Part shown: piece after piece, positions 22,086 to 30,067 of the stretch
Numbering within the stretch: the first letter of the stretch is position 1
Layout of the letters: each line of letters starts with the position of its first letter
Assembly (NCBI RefSeq): GCF_006569185.2
Contig: NZ_VIGC02000021.1
Location: forward strand, 1 to 64,000
From: Litorilinea aerophila
GTDB taxonomy: Bacteria; Chloroflexota; Anaerolineae; Caldilineales; Caldilineaceae
Direction: 5' to 3'
DNA length: 64,000 nucleotides
Translations under genes and position numbers: made by a program
The notes under the pieces: model-generated
The model's input: only the letters and a program-made list of their open reading frames with translations
The model's database searches: none
What the model was told of the DNA's origin: nothing

Positions 22086-22787
22086 TCACAGTCGCCGGTA
22101 CAGGGTGTAACCCCGGCTGCTGCGTTCCATCCGATAGGGCAGGATCACATGGCGCAGGATGCGGTCGGAGCCGACCCGCAGCTTGGTGGTGGTGTAGATG
22201 TTTACCTGGTCGAAGCGGACGTCGCTCGCGCAGTCATCCATCACCTGGAGGGTCCCATCCAACGCGAAGCCGGCCTCGTTGTCCTGAGTCAGCAGGGTGA
22301 AGTCATCCGGCAGCTCGTCGGCCTGGGTGGGCGGGGCTACCGCCTGGATGAATCCCCCACGTTTTCCCAGGTAGTGGATCTGGGTCAGCCAGCGGGCCCA
22401 GTCCTTTGCCTCGCTGTCGGCCTGGAACGCGATTTGAAGCTCTCCCTGCCACTGGACATACTCCCGAAAGCCGATGGTGCGGCCCATGACGGGGAAGAGT
22501 CCGGTGTCTGGATCGTAGGCTGCCGACCGATTCGGTTTCAGGATCTTGGTGAAGGTGTTGTTGACCACGATCCGCTCCGGTCCTCGGACGGCTACCTGGC
22601 CACTGCAGATGGTTGGCCAGAGGGCTTCCCCCAGGTCAACCCCGCCATCCCGGATGACCACGTCCAGCAGGGCCATTTTGAAGGCAAAGGGCGTGGGCAG
22701 CAGGAGGGACTTCCCCCCGGTGGAGGTGGCCGTCGAAACCTTCAGCGACAGGAGGCTTACCGGCTGATAGGTCGTGATGAACCACAT
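22086..22787 (-). CDS. cas5: Cas5, Cascade RAMP subunit
   Basis: A 233-aa protein of Cas5 size. An early glycine/serine segment is followed by TPFAFKMALLD, and the C-terminal half carries YLGKRGGFIQ, a block seen in I-A/I-B-type Cas5 proteins. Cas5 normally caps the crRNA 5' handle and contacts Cas7 and the large subunit. A GTG 9 nt upstream would add three residues, but the ATG at 22787 has a GGTGAG site overlapping the cas7 stop codon, so I chose it. Family assignment rests on motif resemblance and on position directly after cas7. The subtype-specific name is not certain. Confidence 0.82.
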   Translation of the reverse strand: MWFITTYQPVSLLSLKVSTATSTGGKSLLLPTPFAFKMALLDVVIRDGGVDLGEALWPTICSGQVAVRGPERIVVNNTFTKILKPNRSAAYDPDTGLFPVMGRTIGFREYVQWQGELQIAFQADSEAKDWARWLTQIHYLGKRGGFIQAVAPPTQADELPDDFTLLTQDNEAGFALDGTLQVMDDCASDVRFDQVNIYTTTKLRVGSDRILRHVILPYRMERSSRGYTLYRRL

Positions 22788-22797
22788 GGTTCTCACC

Positions 22798-23763
22798 CTA
22801 CACCGTCAACGCATGGGGCCGCCCATCCTTGAGCAAGGCCTGCAGGATTTCGGCCAGTTCTGCCAGGGAACCGAAGCTGGCCACCTGCACCCGCCCCTCG
22901 TGAATCTGGTTGAGGGCCTGGGCGATCTGCCCGATCTGTTGGTCAAAGCGGCTGTTGAGGGGGCTCACCAGGGGCGCCGGTGCCGGCCCAGTGCTGTAGG
23001 CCACAGCCCCCATCACATCCACGATATGCGGGTTCTGGGTATTGCGCATGGCGCCATTGGGCTGGACGAAGGCATAGAGCAGGCTTTCCAGCAGGGCGGC
23101 CAGGCGCGCCTGGCGCTCTTCTTCATCGAGGGTGTACTTCTGGCTGATGTCGTTGTAGCCGATGCGGTGGGCTTCCACGTTGCAGACGATGGCGTATTGA
23201 CCGCTGCTGGCAGGGCGGTGGAAGATGGCCTGGCCCAGGTTACCAGATCGCTCGGCCTTCTCTGTGGGGATTTCCCGCCGGTCCGGGTCATATTTGACGT
23301 GGAAGTACTGGTCCGTGGTCACCGCTTCAGGAATACCCACGGCCCAGCCGAATTCCACCACACTCTTGCGGGGAACCGACTGGTTGCCCTCGGTGATCAG
23401 GTTGCCTTCCAGATCGTCCAGGGTGCAGGTGAGCAGTCGGTCCACCACCTGGACCGGCGTGGGTTTCTCCGCCCGGATCCACTGCTGGAAATCGGGGTCG
23501 GCGGACATCCGGTTGGCGTCGAAGATCTGACATGCCGCGCAGAGGGGCAGGCCCCGCTCCCGGCTGATGTGGTAGAGGTGCTCTGCCTGGATGTGCTTCA
23601 GCATGTCCCCGCTGATGGCGTTGACGTTGTGCATGCGCCCATCCTCGCCGATGATGTTGACCATGCGAGTCTGGGTCTGGTTCCCTTCGCCCCCTTCGTT
23701 GTTTAAGGAGTGGAGGTTCAGGATGGCCTTGGCGGAAATGGACAGGTTGTAGATGGTGGTCAT
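22798..23763 (-). CDS. cas7: Cas7 backbone subunit, DevR/Csa2-like
   Basis: The 321-aa protein opens with YNLSISAKAILNLHSLNNEGGEGNQ-type sequence and then AISGDMLKHIQAEHL, both hallmarks of the DevR/Csa2 group of Cas7. Several Cas7 copies polymerise along the spacer part of the crRNA to form the Cascade backbone. It lies 154 nt after the putative large subunit and 10 nt before cas5. This Cas7 group is known from I-A and some I-B loci, which is the best clue to the subtype. A GGAGTAATCCCC stretch before the ATG acts as the likely ribosome binding site. Confidence 0.9.
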   Translation of the reverse strand: MTTIYNLSISAKAILNLHSLNNEGGEGNQTQTRMVNIIGEDGRMHNVNAISGDMLKHIQAEHLYHISRERGLPLCAACQIFDANRMSADPDFQQWIRAEKPTPVQVVDRLLTCTLDDLEGNLITEGNQSVPRKSVVEFGWAVGIPEAVTTDQYFHVKYDPDRREIPTEKAERSGNLGQAIFHRPASSGQYAIVCNVEAHRIGYNDISQKYTLDEEERQARLAALLESLLYAFVQPNGAMRNTQNPHIVDVMGAVAYSTGPAPAPLVSPLNSRFDQQIGQIAQALNQIHEGRVQVASFGSLAELAEILQALLKDGRPHALTV

Positions 23764-23917
23764 GGGGATTACTCCATTGCTGTCAGATGAGATTTTGCCG
23801 GACGGATAGAATCAAATGGATGATGATCGGCCTGGCTCGATGCCCGTGACGCCGGGGGGAAGGGCGCTCCCAGCCGGCAGCAATGGGCTGCTGAGCGATA
23901 TGCCGTAGAGGTACCGT

Positions 23918-25687
23918 TTACGCCTGGGCCACCTCGCCTTCGGGCGTGGCTGTCCCCAGCTCCTCCTCCGGTTTGACCCGAGGATCTCGCGCGTAGCCGA
24001 AGGCAACCAGCAGGTTGCAGACGGTCTTGGAGCCATAGGTGTCCACCAGACGCACCACACTTTCAATGTCCTGGGTAGTGACCAGCCGGCGACGGGCGGC
24101 TCCCTTGGTCCGCTCGTGGACCCGTAAGGTCTCGTCGTTGTAGCTTTGGATGAATTCGGACAGGGCCTGGATGAAGTCATCCGGATATTGGGCCTTGCGC
24201 AAGAGATCCTGTCCCAGTCCATAGCGAACTTCGAAGCGCCGTTGGTTGCGGTCCAGATAGATGGGCGTGACGGTGCTCATGCGAATGGCATAGGCCACGT
24301 TGCGGAAGCCTTCATCGGCCAGGATGGGGGATAGTTCCGGGGTGGTCATGTCGAATAACCTCCTTAGATGAAATTCACTGAAAGGACGGACGTAGTAATT
24401 TTTCCGATCCAGCGCACTCATTAGGTATTGGCTGTAACCGGCCAGGAATGTGAAAAAGGGCTTGAGGTCGTTGCCGGCGACGAAGTCCCGGTATGCCTGC
24501 AGCAGCGCGTAACCTTCGCTGCGATCTTCGTCAATCGCCCGGATCCGCTCCCGGTGCTCCTGCAGGAGGGCAATGTAGGTACGGGCATCCTCGGACGTGC
24601 GGATGTGGGGCATCCAGTCTGGCAGGCCCAGGAAGGCCAGGTTCATCATGGTGTACGAGTTGGCACTGAGGAGCTGGTAGGTGGCCACCTCCATGCCGTT
24701 CACCACATCGGTGACCCGGCCGTCGTCAAAGATGTCCAGGGCGTCATCTTCCAGGCTCTGCTCCAACAAGACTTCGGTGTAGAGGAGGACGGTCATGATG
24801 TCCTGCTTGATCGGCCCCTCGTTTCGGATGCGTTCCCGGAAGCGGCTGAAGACCCGCCGGTGGTAGCGCATCCGCAGCTCCCGGGGGGCCAGGACGTAGG
24901 TTTTGCGCAGGTCGGCGTTGGTGGCCCGGGTAGGCACGGCGGCGGCCCAGAGCCCCACAGCCTTCAGGTACTCCAGCAGCCAGAAGAGCTTCTCGTTGCC
25001 CATGGAGAGCCTGTTGGCCTTGGGCTGGTTCTGCCCTTTGCCCATGTGGGGGTTGAAAAGCTGGGACGCGGTGACCGTATCCTTATTTTTGAAGTCGCTC
25101 TCCTTCACCGCCTTCTTCCAATCCGCGGCGATGGCATCCCAATCTGCCGTGGGCGAGGAGAAGAGCTCCAGGACGGTCCGCATGTTCAGCCCTGGGAACT
25201 GTTGGCCTGTACGGAGCCACTGTTCCACCAGGCCGTTGTGGATGTGCTGGGCCTGCATCCGGTAGTCACCCAGGTAGGTGACGATGGTCCAGTCGGGTTC
25301 CGGTGCCAGGTCGGCCAGGGCTTGGGCGGCGACATCGTCGGCCTCGACCTGCTGTCGCAGTTGCTCCTGCTGCTCCAGAAATCGGCGGAAGGTTTCCCAC
25401 GTCTCATCCACGCTGCGGGCTGCGGCAAATTCCAGGCCCTCCGGCACCTTATGTCTTCTTTCATCGGTGACGAATGGGATATGCTGGTGTGCTTCGGCCA
25501 GCCACGCTTCCTGGATGGGTACGCCGGTGTCAATGGCGTAGTAGCTGCCCGCATCCCGCAGGATTACCTCGGCTTGTGGGGCGTGGCGCTGCAGCAGCTC
25601 CTGGAGCACTGTCGCCACGCCAAAAGCCAGCAGGGCATCGCTCAGGGTCCGGGTGGATTTGGGGATGTAATAGTGCTGGTAGTCCAT
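23918..25687 (-). CDS. Putative Cascade large subunit (Cas8-like by position)
   Basis: The protein of about 589 aa is not one I recognise by motif. It lies between cas3 and cas7, where type I loci encode the large subunit that reads the PAM. It is mostly helical, with charged N- and C-terminal regions and an alpha-rich tail (residues about 450-570) resembling the helical bundle of Cas8 proteins. It has almost no cysteines, so it lacks the zinc finger of several Cas8 families, and I see neither an HD motif nor a GGDD palm motif that would suggest Cas10d. An upstream start inside cas3 would add 12 residues, but the ATG at 25687 has an AGGAG site right after the cas3 stop. Role is inferred from context. 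Confidence 0.6.
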   Translation of the reverse strand: MDYQHYYIPKSTRTLSDALLAFGVATVLQELLQRHAPQAEVILRDAGSYYAIDTGVPIQEAWLAEAHQHIPFVTDERRHKVPEGLEFAAARSVDETWETFRRFLEQQEQLRQQVEADDVAAQALADLAPEPDWTIVTYLGDYRMQAQHIHNGLVEQWLRTGQQFPGLNMRTVLELFSSPTADWDAIAADWKKAVKESDFKNKDTVTASQLFNPHMGKGQNQPKANRLSMGNEKLFWLLEYLKAVGLWAAAVPTRATNADLRKTYVLAPRELRMRYHRRVFSRFRERIRNEGPIKQDIMTVLLYTEVLLEQSLEDDALDIFDDGRVTDVVNGMEVATYQLLSANSYTMMNLAFLGLPDWMPHIRTSEDARTYIALLQEHRERIRAIDEDRSEGYALLQAYRDFVAGNDLKPFFTFLAGYSQYLMSALDRKNYYVRPFSEFHLRRLFDMTTPELSPILADEGFRNVAYAIRMSTVTPIYLDRNQRRFEVRYGLGQDLLRKAQYPDDFIQALSEFIQSYNDETLRVHERTKGAARRRLVTTQDIESVVRLVDTYGSKTVCNLLVAFGYARDPRVKPEEELGTATPEGEVAQA

Positions 25688-25694
25688 GACTCCT

Positions 25695-28157
25695 CTATTC
25701 CATTTCTTGTGACAAACCATCACACAACCGCAACACGCGCACGATGTAGAAATAGAGCAAGAGTTGCTCGAACTGTTCCGGTTGGATCAGGATCCGGTCC
25801 AGCGGGCCGCCAGGTCCCTTGGTGGTCAGCGGTTTGGTGGGCTGGGAAAGCCCTGCCTGTTCCAGCGCCTGAAGCAGGGCCGGCTGGGCGCCGGGATGGA
25901 GCTCATACGGCGTGTAGTCCGCGGTCGTGGGGCTGTGGTGTCGGGCGATGGCGGTCAGCGCGGCCCGAGTCAGGGACGGTTGGCCGCACTGCTCGACGAC
26001 GATGCGGGCCGCCGCAACCGCACTCTCCCCGGCATGGCGGGGGCGCTTCTGCCGGCGGTCTGCCAGTTGTTTCGCCTCCCGGCAGGCCGGATCCGCCGGA
26101 TTCCAGTCCGTATGCACCGCCATGAAATGGGCATCCTGGATCGGCTTTCCGATCGCCTCCTGGTAGAGCCGGACCCAGCGCTGCCAGCCTTTGTCCAGCT
26201 TGCCCAGGTCGTGGCAGGTGATGGCCAGGCGAATGGCCCGATCCAGGCTGTCGGGCGCCAGGGCCCCGGACTTGCCCAGCCGCTGCTGGATGTAGGCGTA
26301 GCTCTCTCGAAGGGATGGCTGCTGGTTGTTGAACGGCCGCTGATAGATCTGGAGCATGCGCTGGATGTGCTGTTGGTAGGATTCCAGGGTGTAGAGATAT
26401 TCACCTCCCCGGCGGCCGTGGCGAAATTCTCCCGGGGGCGATGCCCAGGGCGAGGCCGTGCCAGGAGGCACGATGCGAAACCCCACCTCCGCATCGTAGG
26501 CGCAAAAGGCGCTGTTGATCACCACCACCGAGGAGGCGTTGAGCAGATCGCGGTCACGGATCTTGCGCCAAGCGAAGCGCTCTTCCTGGGCGATGTCCTC
26601 CTCTGGGTTGTCCACGGGCTGCGGATAGGCCATCAGCCATGGAAAGTCTTCGAACTCGCCCAGCTCGACCATTTGGCTGTACTCTTCCAGCTCCCGCCAG
26701 ATGCGGTAAACGCTGCCCCGGTGCAGGCTAAAGCCCTGGGCGGTGAAGGGGTTGCCCACTGCTTCCGGCTGGGGGGCTGCCAGCACGGTGATGCTGTCGA
26801 TGCGACGAATCAGCTTCTGGCGTTGGCTGGGGTCATGTTCCTCCATGGCGCCGAAGATCTCCCGCCACAGCAGGCCTTGTTGTTGGTCCATGGCTTTGAG
26901 CAGTTGCCGGTCCATCTCGGTGTGGACCTCGTCGATGATGGCCTGCTCTTCCTGGAAGTCGATCTCCTGGCCATGGCGTTTTTGAAAGCTCTGCCAGGAT
27001 ACCTCACAGAGGGAAGCGGGATAGGGCAGGTAGTCCGGCTGGGGCTCCCCGTCCCTTCCTGGTCGGGCCGGCACCGGGTAGATGTGGACGTGACCTTCCT
27101 CACCGGGATAGCGAGCACATCGACCAGCCCGCTGGAGGATGGCGTTGGCCGGGGCCACTTCCGTGTGGAGGCGGTCGCAGGTGATGTCCAGCCCTACTTC
27201 TACCACCTGGGTGGCCACCAGGATCAAACTTTCCACCCTTCGCTCGGAATACGCCTTGCCGAATTCCCGGGCGAGCTCCACCTCTTTTTGTTGCCGATCG
27301 GCCTGGGTGAAGCGGCTGTGAAGCAGGCGCACCTGGATGCCCGTGCCCTGGGTCCGTTCCCGCAGGGCCTGGAACAGCTCCTGGGCCCGTCCCACCTGGT
27401 TGCAGACCACCAGGGAGCGGCTGACGCCCGGCTCGGCGTGGGCCGACAGGACCGCTTCGGCCGTGAGCGGCTCCTGGTGCAGGTAGTAGTGACGACGCCT
27501 CGGCTTCTTGCCGTTGCCGCTGGCGATCTGGAGATATTCGCCCTGGGTGACGGTGATTACCTCGGCATCCAGTCGAGTAGCCAGGTCCGCCAGCATGGTG
27601 CTGGAGAAGGTGGCCGTCATCAGCACAAAGGGGACAATCCCCTTCAGCGCAGCCAGAAGTTGCAGGGTGGTCACCAGGGCCCCGCCCGCCCCGCTCTGCG
27701 CCTCCACCGGAAAGAGGTGGAACTCATCGAAGACCAGATAGGCCGAGTAGACGGCCGCGGCGTTCATGTTGGCCCGTTTGGGCGAGAGGGAATAGGGGAC
27801 GGCCAGGGCGCTGCTCAAGGTCTGGTCGATGGTGGCAAAGATCAGGTCTCCGGTCAGCATGGGATCCTCGGGCCGTTCGCCCGTCTGGATCGTCACGGTG
27901 AGGGGGCGTCGGAAGCGCCGCTGATACCGCGCAGCCAGCCCGGAAAACTCCTCTTCAAACTGGTTGGCCAGCACCCGCATGGGCACAGAGTAGATGCACT
28001 TGCGGGGGAAAGCATGGGCCGGCAGGTCAAAAAAAGCCTCGATGAACGGGGCCAGCGCGGCCCGGGTTTTGCCGGTGCCCGTTGGCGCCTGGAGGATAAC
28101 CGACCGGCCTGCCTGGATGCACGTTTTGACCCGTTGCTGATAGGGGTACAGCTCCAC
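25695..28157 (-). CDS. cas3: Cas3 helicase-nuclease with C-terminal HD domain
   Basis: An 820-aa superfamily 2 helicase fused to an HD nuclease. Helicase motifs appear in order: APTGTGKT (about 24-31), DEFH (144-147), TATFS (181-185), TQVVEVGLDI (316-325) and QRAGRCAR (342-349). The HD domain follows rather than precedes: CHDLGK (H649/D650), RHAGES (H708), ARHHSP (H740/H741) and a terminal Asp in LCDG (D813). After Cascade binds target DNA, Cas3 unwinds and degrades it. The GTG start has an AGGAG site six bases upstream. It is first in the operon after the WYL regulator, with 186 nt between. Helicase-then-HD order is reversed relative to most Cas3 proteins. Confidence 0.93.
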   Translation of the reverse strand: MELYPYQQRVKTCIQAGRSVILQAPTGTGKTRAALAPFIEAFFDLPAHAFPRKCIYSVPMRVLANQFEEEFSGLAARYQRRFRRPLTVTIQTGERPEDPMLTGDLIFATIDQTLSSALAVPYSLSPKRANMNAAAVYSAYLVFDEFHLFPVEAQSGAGGALVTTLQLLAALKGIVPFVLMTATFSSTMLADLATRLDAEVITVTQGEYLQIASGNGKKPRRRHYYLHQEPLTAEAVLSAHAEPGVSRSLVVCNQVGRAQELFQALRERTQGTGIQVRLLHSRFTQADRQQKEVELAREFGKAYSERRVESLILVATQVVEVGLDITCDRLHTEVAPANAILQRAGRCARYPGEEGHVHIYPVPARPGRDGEPQPDYLPYPASLCEVSWQSFQKRHGQEIDFQEEQAIIDEVHTEMDRQLLKAMDQQQGLLWREIFGAMEEHDPSQRQKLIRRIDSITVLAAPQPEAVGNPFTAQGFSLHRGSVYRIWRELEEYSQMVELGEFEDFPWLMAYPQPVDNPEEDIAQEERFAWRKIRDRDLLNASSVVVINSAFCAYDAEVGFRIVPPGTASPWASPPGEFRHGRRGGEYLYTLESYQQHIQRMLQIYQRPFNNQQPSLRESYAYIQQRLGKSGALAPDSLDRAIRLAITCHDLGKLDKGWQRWVRLYQEAIGKPIQDAHFMAVHTDWNPADPACREAKQLADRRQKRPRHAGESAVAAARIVVEQCGQPSLTRAALTAIARHHSPTTADYTPYELHPGAQPALLQALEQAGLSQPTKPLTTKGPGGPLDRILIQPEQFEQLLLYFYIVRVLRLCDGLSQEME

Positions 28158-28236
28158 GGTCTACTCCTGGACTCTTTCTGAATTTTGCCAGCCTGTATTG
28201 GTTCTGCTGCACAAAGGTCAAATGAGGACGCTGACC

Positions 28237-28326
28237 CACGCAGATGAACGCTGATTCAGGTTACTCTCTCCTGCATTTCTTTGCGCCTTTGCACCTTTGC
28301 GCCTTTGCGTTGAAAAATGCCCTTTT
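28237..28326 (+). repeat. Dispersed composite intergenic repeat, copy 1
   Basis: This sits in the 186-nt gap between the WYL gene and cas3. A CAGATGAACGCTGATT-type motif is followed by tandem GCGCCTTTGC-type units and then a 28-nt block at 28299-28326. That block recurs at 60007-60034 with 27 of 28 positions identical. Copy 2 also has the CAGAT...GAACACAGAT motif upstream, so the whole arrangement is shared. Both copies are intergenic and non-coding. Confidence 0.7.
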
Positions 28327-28343
28327 TGCAGGGGAGTCATGGC

Positions 28344-29384
28344 TTACTCGGTAAAAAAGTCCGCCAGGGTGGAGGAGGTGTTCGTCCCGCCGGCTGCGGA
28401 TTGGGCGGAAACGTTCCATCCGTACTGTTCGGCCATGGCTTTGGCCTCGCCGACCAAGGCCTCCCGCAATGTCTCCGGGGCCAATACCTCGCAGTCGGCT
28501 CCCCAACCTCGTATCCAGGGAAGCATTTCCTGGGGCTCAGCGATCTCCGCTTGCCAGATCAAATAGCCGTCGGGCAGCTCTTGGACCTGTTCGCTGCGAT
28601 GCCAACGGGTTTCCTTTACCCGTTGAACCACCCGGGGATGGAACTTCAGCTGGACGGTGACGGGTTCTCTTTCTGCGTACCAGATACCCCAGGCATCTCG
28701 CAGCAGATCCCGAGGATCGAAGTCCGGAGGAATGCGGTAGGGTGTCTGGGTCTTTTCGATGCGGAGAATGCGTTCCACCTTGAAGGTAATGGGGTGATCT
28801 CGGGCGCCGTGTACCCCCAGAACGTGGATGGTCTGACCCACGGCGTAGGGCTCAATGAAATAGGGCGCAAAATCGAACTCCCGGACCCGGCCATCTGGCC
28901 CCCGATACCAGAGGTGGACACGTCGCTCTTGGGCCCAGCTCAGGGTCAGGGTCTCCAACACTTCCAGGAAGCGTGGATCGTGGCGTTGGCTCTCTTGATC
29001 CATCACGTCGGCCGAGCGGTTGAGGTGCTCTTGGATTCTGGGCGCCAATCGGCTTAGGGACGAGGCCAGTTTCCGTAGCGCTGCGGCCGCGTGGGGATTA
29101 TGCTTATCGGTCCGGGTCGCCAGAAGCCGTGCGGCCAGGTGTAGGGCCATGGCTTCGTGCAGGTTGAACCGGACGTTCACGAGATAGCTGTTGAGGTCGA
29201 TTTTCCACCGGCCGTCATCTTCCAGGTAGATATGGCCGGGCAGGTCGGGCAGGTAACGGGTGATGGTCGAACGGTGGACCTTCAATCGCCGGGCGATTTC
29301 AGCGGGCCTGAGCCCTTCTGGGTGGGCACAAAGGAGTGCCTCGATTTCGCCCAGACGTGCCGCTTTGTTGGTGGCTCTGCTCAT
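28344..29384 (-). CDS. WYL-domain transcriptional regulator of the CRISPR locus
   Basis: The 346-aa protein has an N-terminal winged helix-turn-helix (PAEIARRLKVHRSTITRYL, about residues 27-45). A ligand-sensing WYL-type region (HLWYRGPDGRVREF around 155-170, where WY is kept) and a WCX-like C-terminal domain follow. WYL regulators are frequent beside CRISPR-Cas loci and often repress or activate cas genes on sensing nucleic-acid ligands. It reads in the same direction as cas3 and lies immediately upstream of it, so it probably controls this operon. A GGAGAAAGAG site precedes the ATG. Function as a regulator is secure; the target and ligand are inferred. Confidence 0.85.
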   Translation of the reverse strand: MSRATNKAARLGEIEALLCAHPEGLRPAEIARRLKVHRSTITRYLPDLPGHIYLEDDGRWKIDLNSYLVNVRFNLHEAMALHLAARLLATRTDKHNPHAAAALRKLASSLSRLAPRIQEHLNRSADVMDQESQRHDPRFLEVLETLTLSWAQERRVHLWYRGPDGRVREFDFAPYFIEPYAVGQTIHVLGVHGARDHPITFKVERILRIEKTQTPYRIPPDFDPRDLLRDAWGIWYAEREPVTVQLKFHPRVVQRVKETRWHRSEQVQELPDGYLIWQAEIAEPQEMLPWIRGWGADCEVLAPETLREALVGEAKAMAEQYGWNVSAQSAAGGTNTSSTLADFFTE

Positions 29385-29529
29385 CTTACACTCTTTCTCC
29401 AGTTGGCGTAAAGTTCTGTGTGGCCTTTCTGTTTTTTAATATAGCACAGGCGTTGTCTAAAAGTCGCAACACCCGTCAAAATTCCCCTGGACTCCTGCAA
29501 CGGCCGGCCCCAGGATCCCCTTTCCTCCT

Positions 29530-29739
29530 TCAATCTTCTTGCTGAAAGGGCCACAGCCGGCCCTTGTCATCTTCGTATAGGAGAATGCCCGCCTCTTCCA
29601 GATTGGGCAGCATGCGGGTTACCGTGGACGGGGCCACATCCAGGTGTCGGGCGATTTCCCGAGCGGAAAGGCCGGGCCGTTCTTCCAGGAGCTGCCGGAC
29701 GTTTTCGTACGTGTCCATTCGGCTGCGCCAGAATCCCAT
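29530..29739 (-). CDS. Small winged-helix DNA-binding protein
   Basis: A 69-aa protein consisting almost entirely of one helix-turn-helix (LSAREIARHLDVAPSTVTRMLPNLEEAGILLYEDD). It resembles the N-terminal domain of the neighbouring WYL protein (REIARHLDVAPSTVTRMLPNL versus AEIARRLKVHRSTITRYLPDL), so the two may be related by duplication. The start is set by a GGGAGGT site five bases before the ATG; a longer frame from 29757 lacks one. No partner domain is present, so it may act as a dimer or modulate the WYL regulator. It is on the same strand, 145 nt upstream of it. Confidence 0.7.
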   Translation of the reverse strand: MGFWRSRMDTYENVRQLLEERPGLSAREIARHLDVAPSTVTRMLPNLEEAGILLYEDDKGRLWPFQQED

Positions 29740-30067
29740 GGTATACCTCCCATTCATGTTGAAGACATTGGACTCAACCGATGCTCATGATGGGATCCTG
29801 ACAGATGGGTGTTGCAGGTAACGCAACAGTGCAAACAGAATTCGCGGCCACGGGGGAAGATGATGGGGGGGGCTGTGGACATTTCGCACGTTTCGCGTTT
29901 TCGCCCCCTGGTTGACAACCCTCCCCATTCGATGTATTCTGGTATCGGTACCCCAAGGGCGAACGCCTATCTACACACCGGATACAGCTGCCACCCGACC
30001 TGTGTCCTGGTCTTGTCGATCCTGTTGGACAATTTCATCATTGCTACATCTCTAGGGAGGAAAACAT
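29740..30067. promoter_or_regulatory. Divergent intergenic region with a dyad
   Basis: This 328-nt gap separates the minus-strand winged-helix gene from the plus-strand sugar operon. It holds an inverted repeat, TGTTGC at 29810-29815 and GCAACA at 29823-29828, some 70 nt upstream of the winged-helix gene, which could be an operator. It also holds the plus-strand promoter listed separately and a TTGTC/GACAA dyad at 30013-30032 close to the binding-protein start. No further gene is seen. Confidence 0.5.
29912..29940 (+). promoter_or_regulatory. Promoter of the sugar ABC/fucI operon
   Basis: A perfect TTGACA -35 box (29912-29917), 17-nt spacing and TATTCT -10 box (29935-29940) on the plus strand. 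It leaves an untranslated leader of about 120 nt before the binding-protein ATG. A TTGTC...GACAA dyad in that leader (30013-30032) may be the operator. Confidence 0.7.

Noticed and set aside
19757-28181. Long plus-strand ORFs (401, 337, 314, 310, 565 and 805 aa) opposite the cas genes
   Set aside because: Antisense shadows of well-supported cas genes, with compositions typical of the complementary frame in GC-rich DNA.
18911-29384. Assignment of the Cas operon to type I-D from gene order
   Set aside because: The order is similar, but Cas3 carries its own HD domain, the large subunit shows no Cas10d motifs, and Cas7/Cas5 do not look like Csc2/Csc1.
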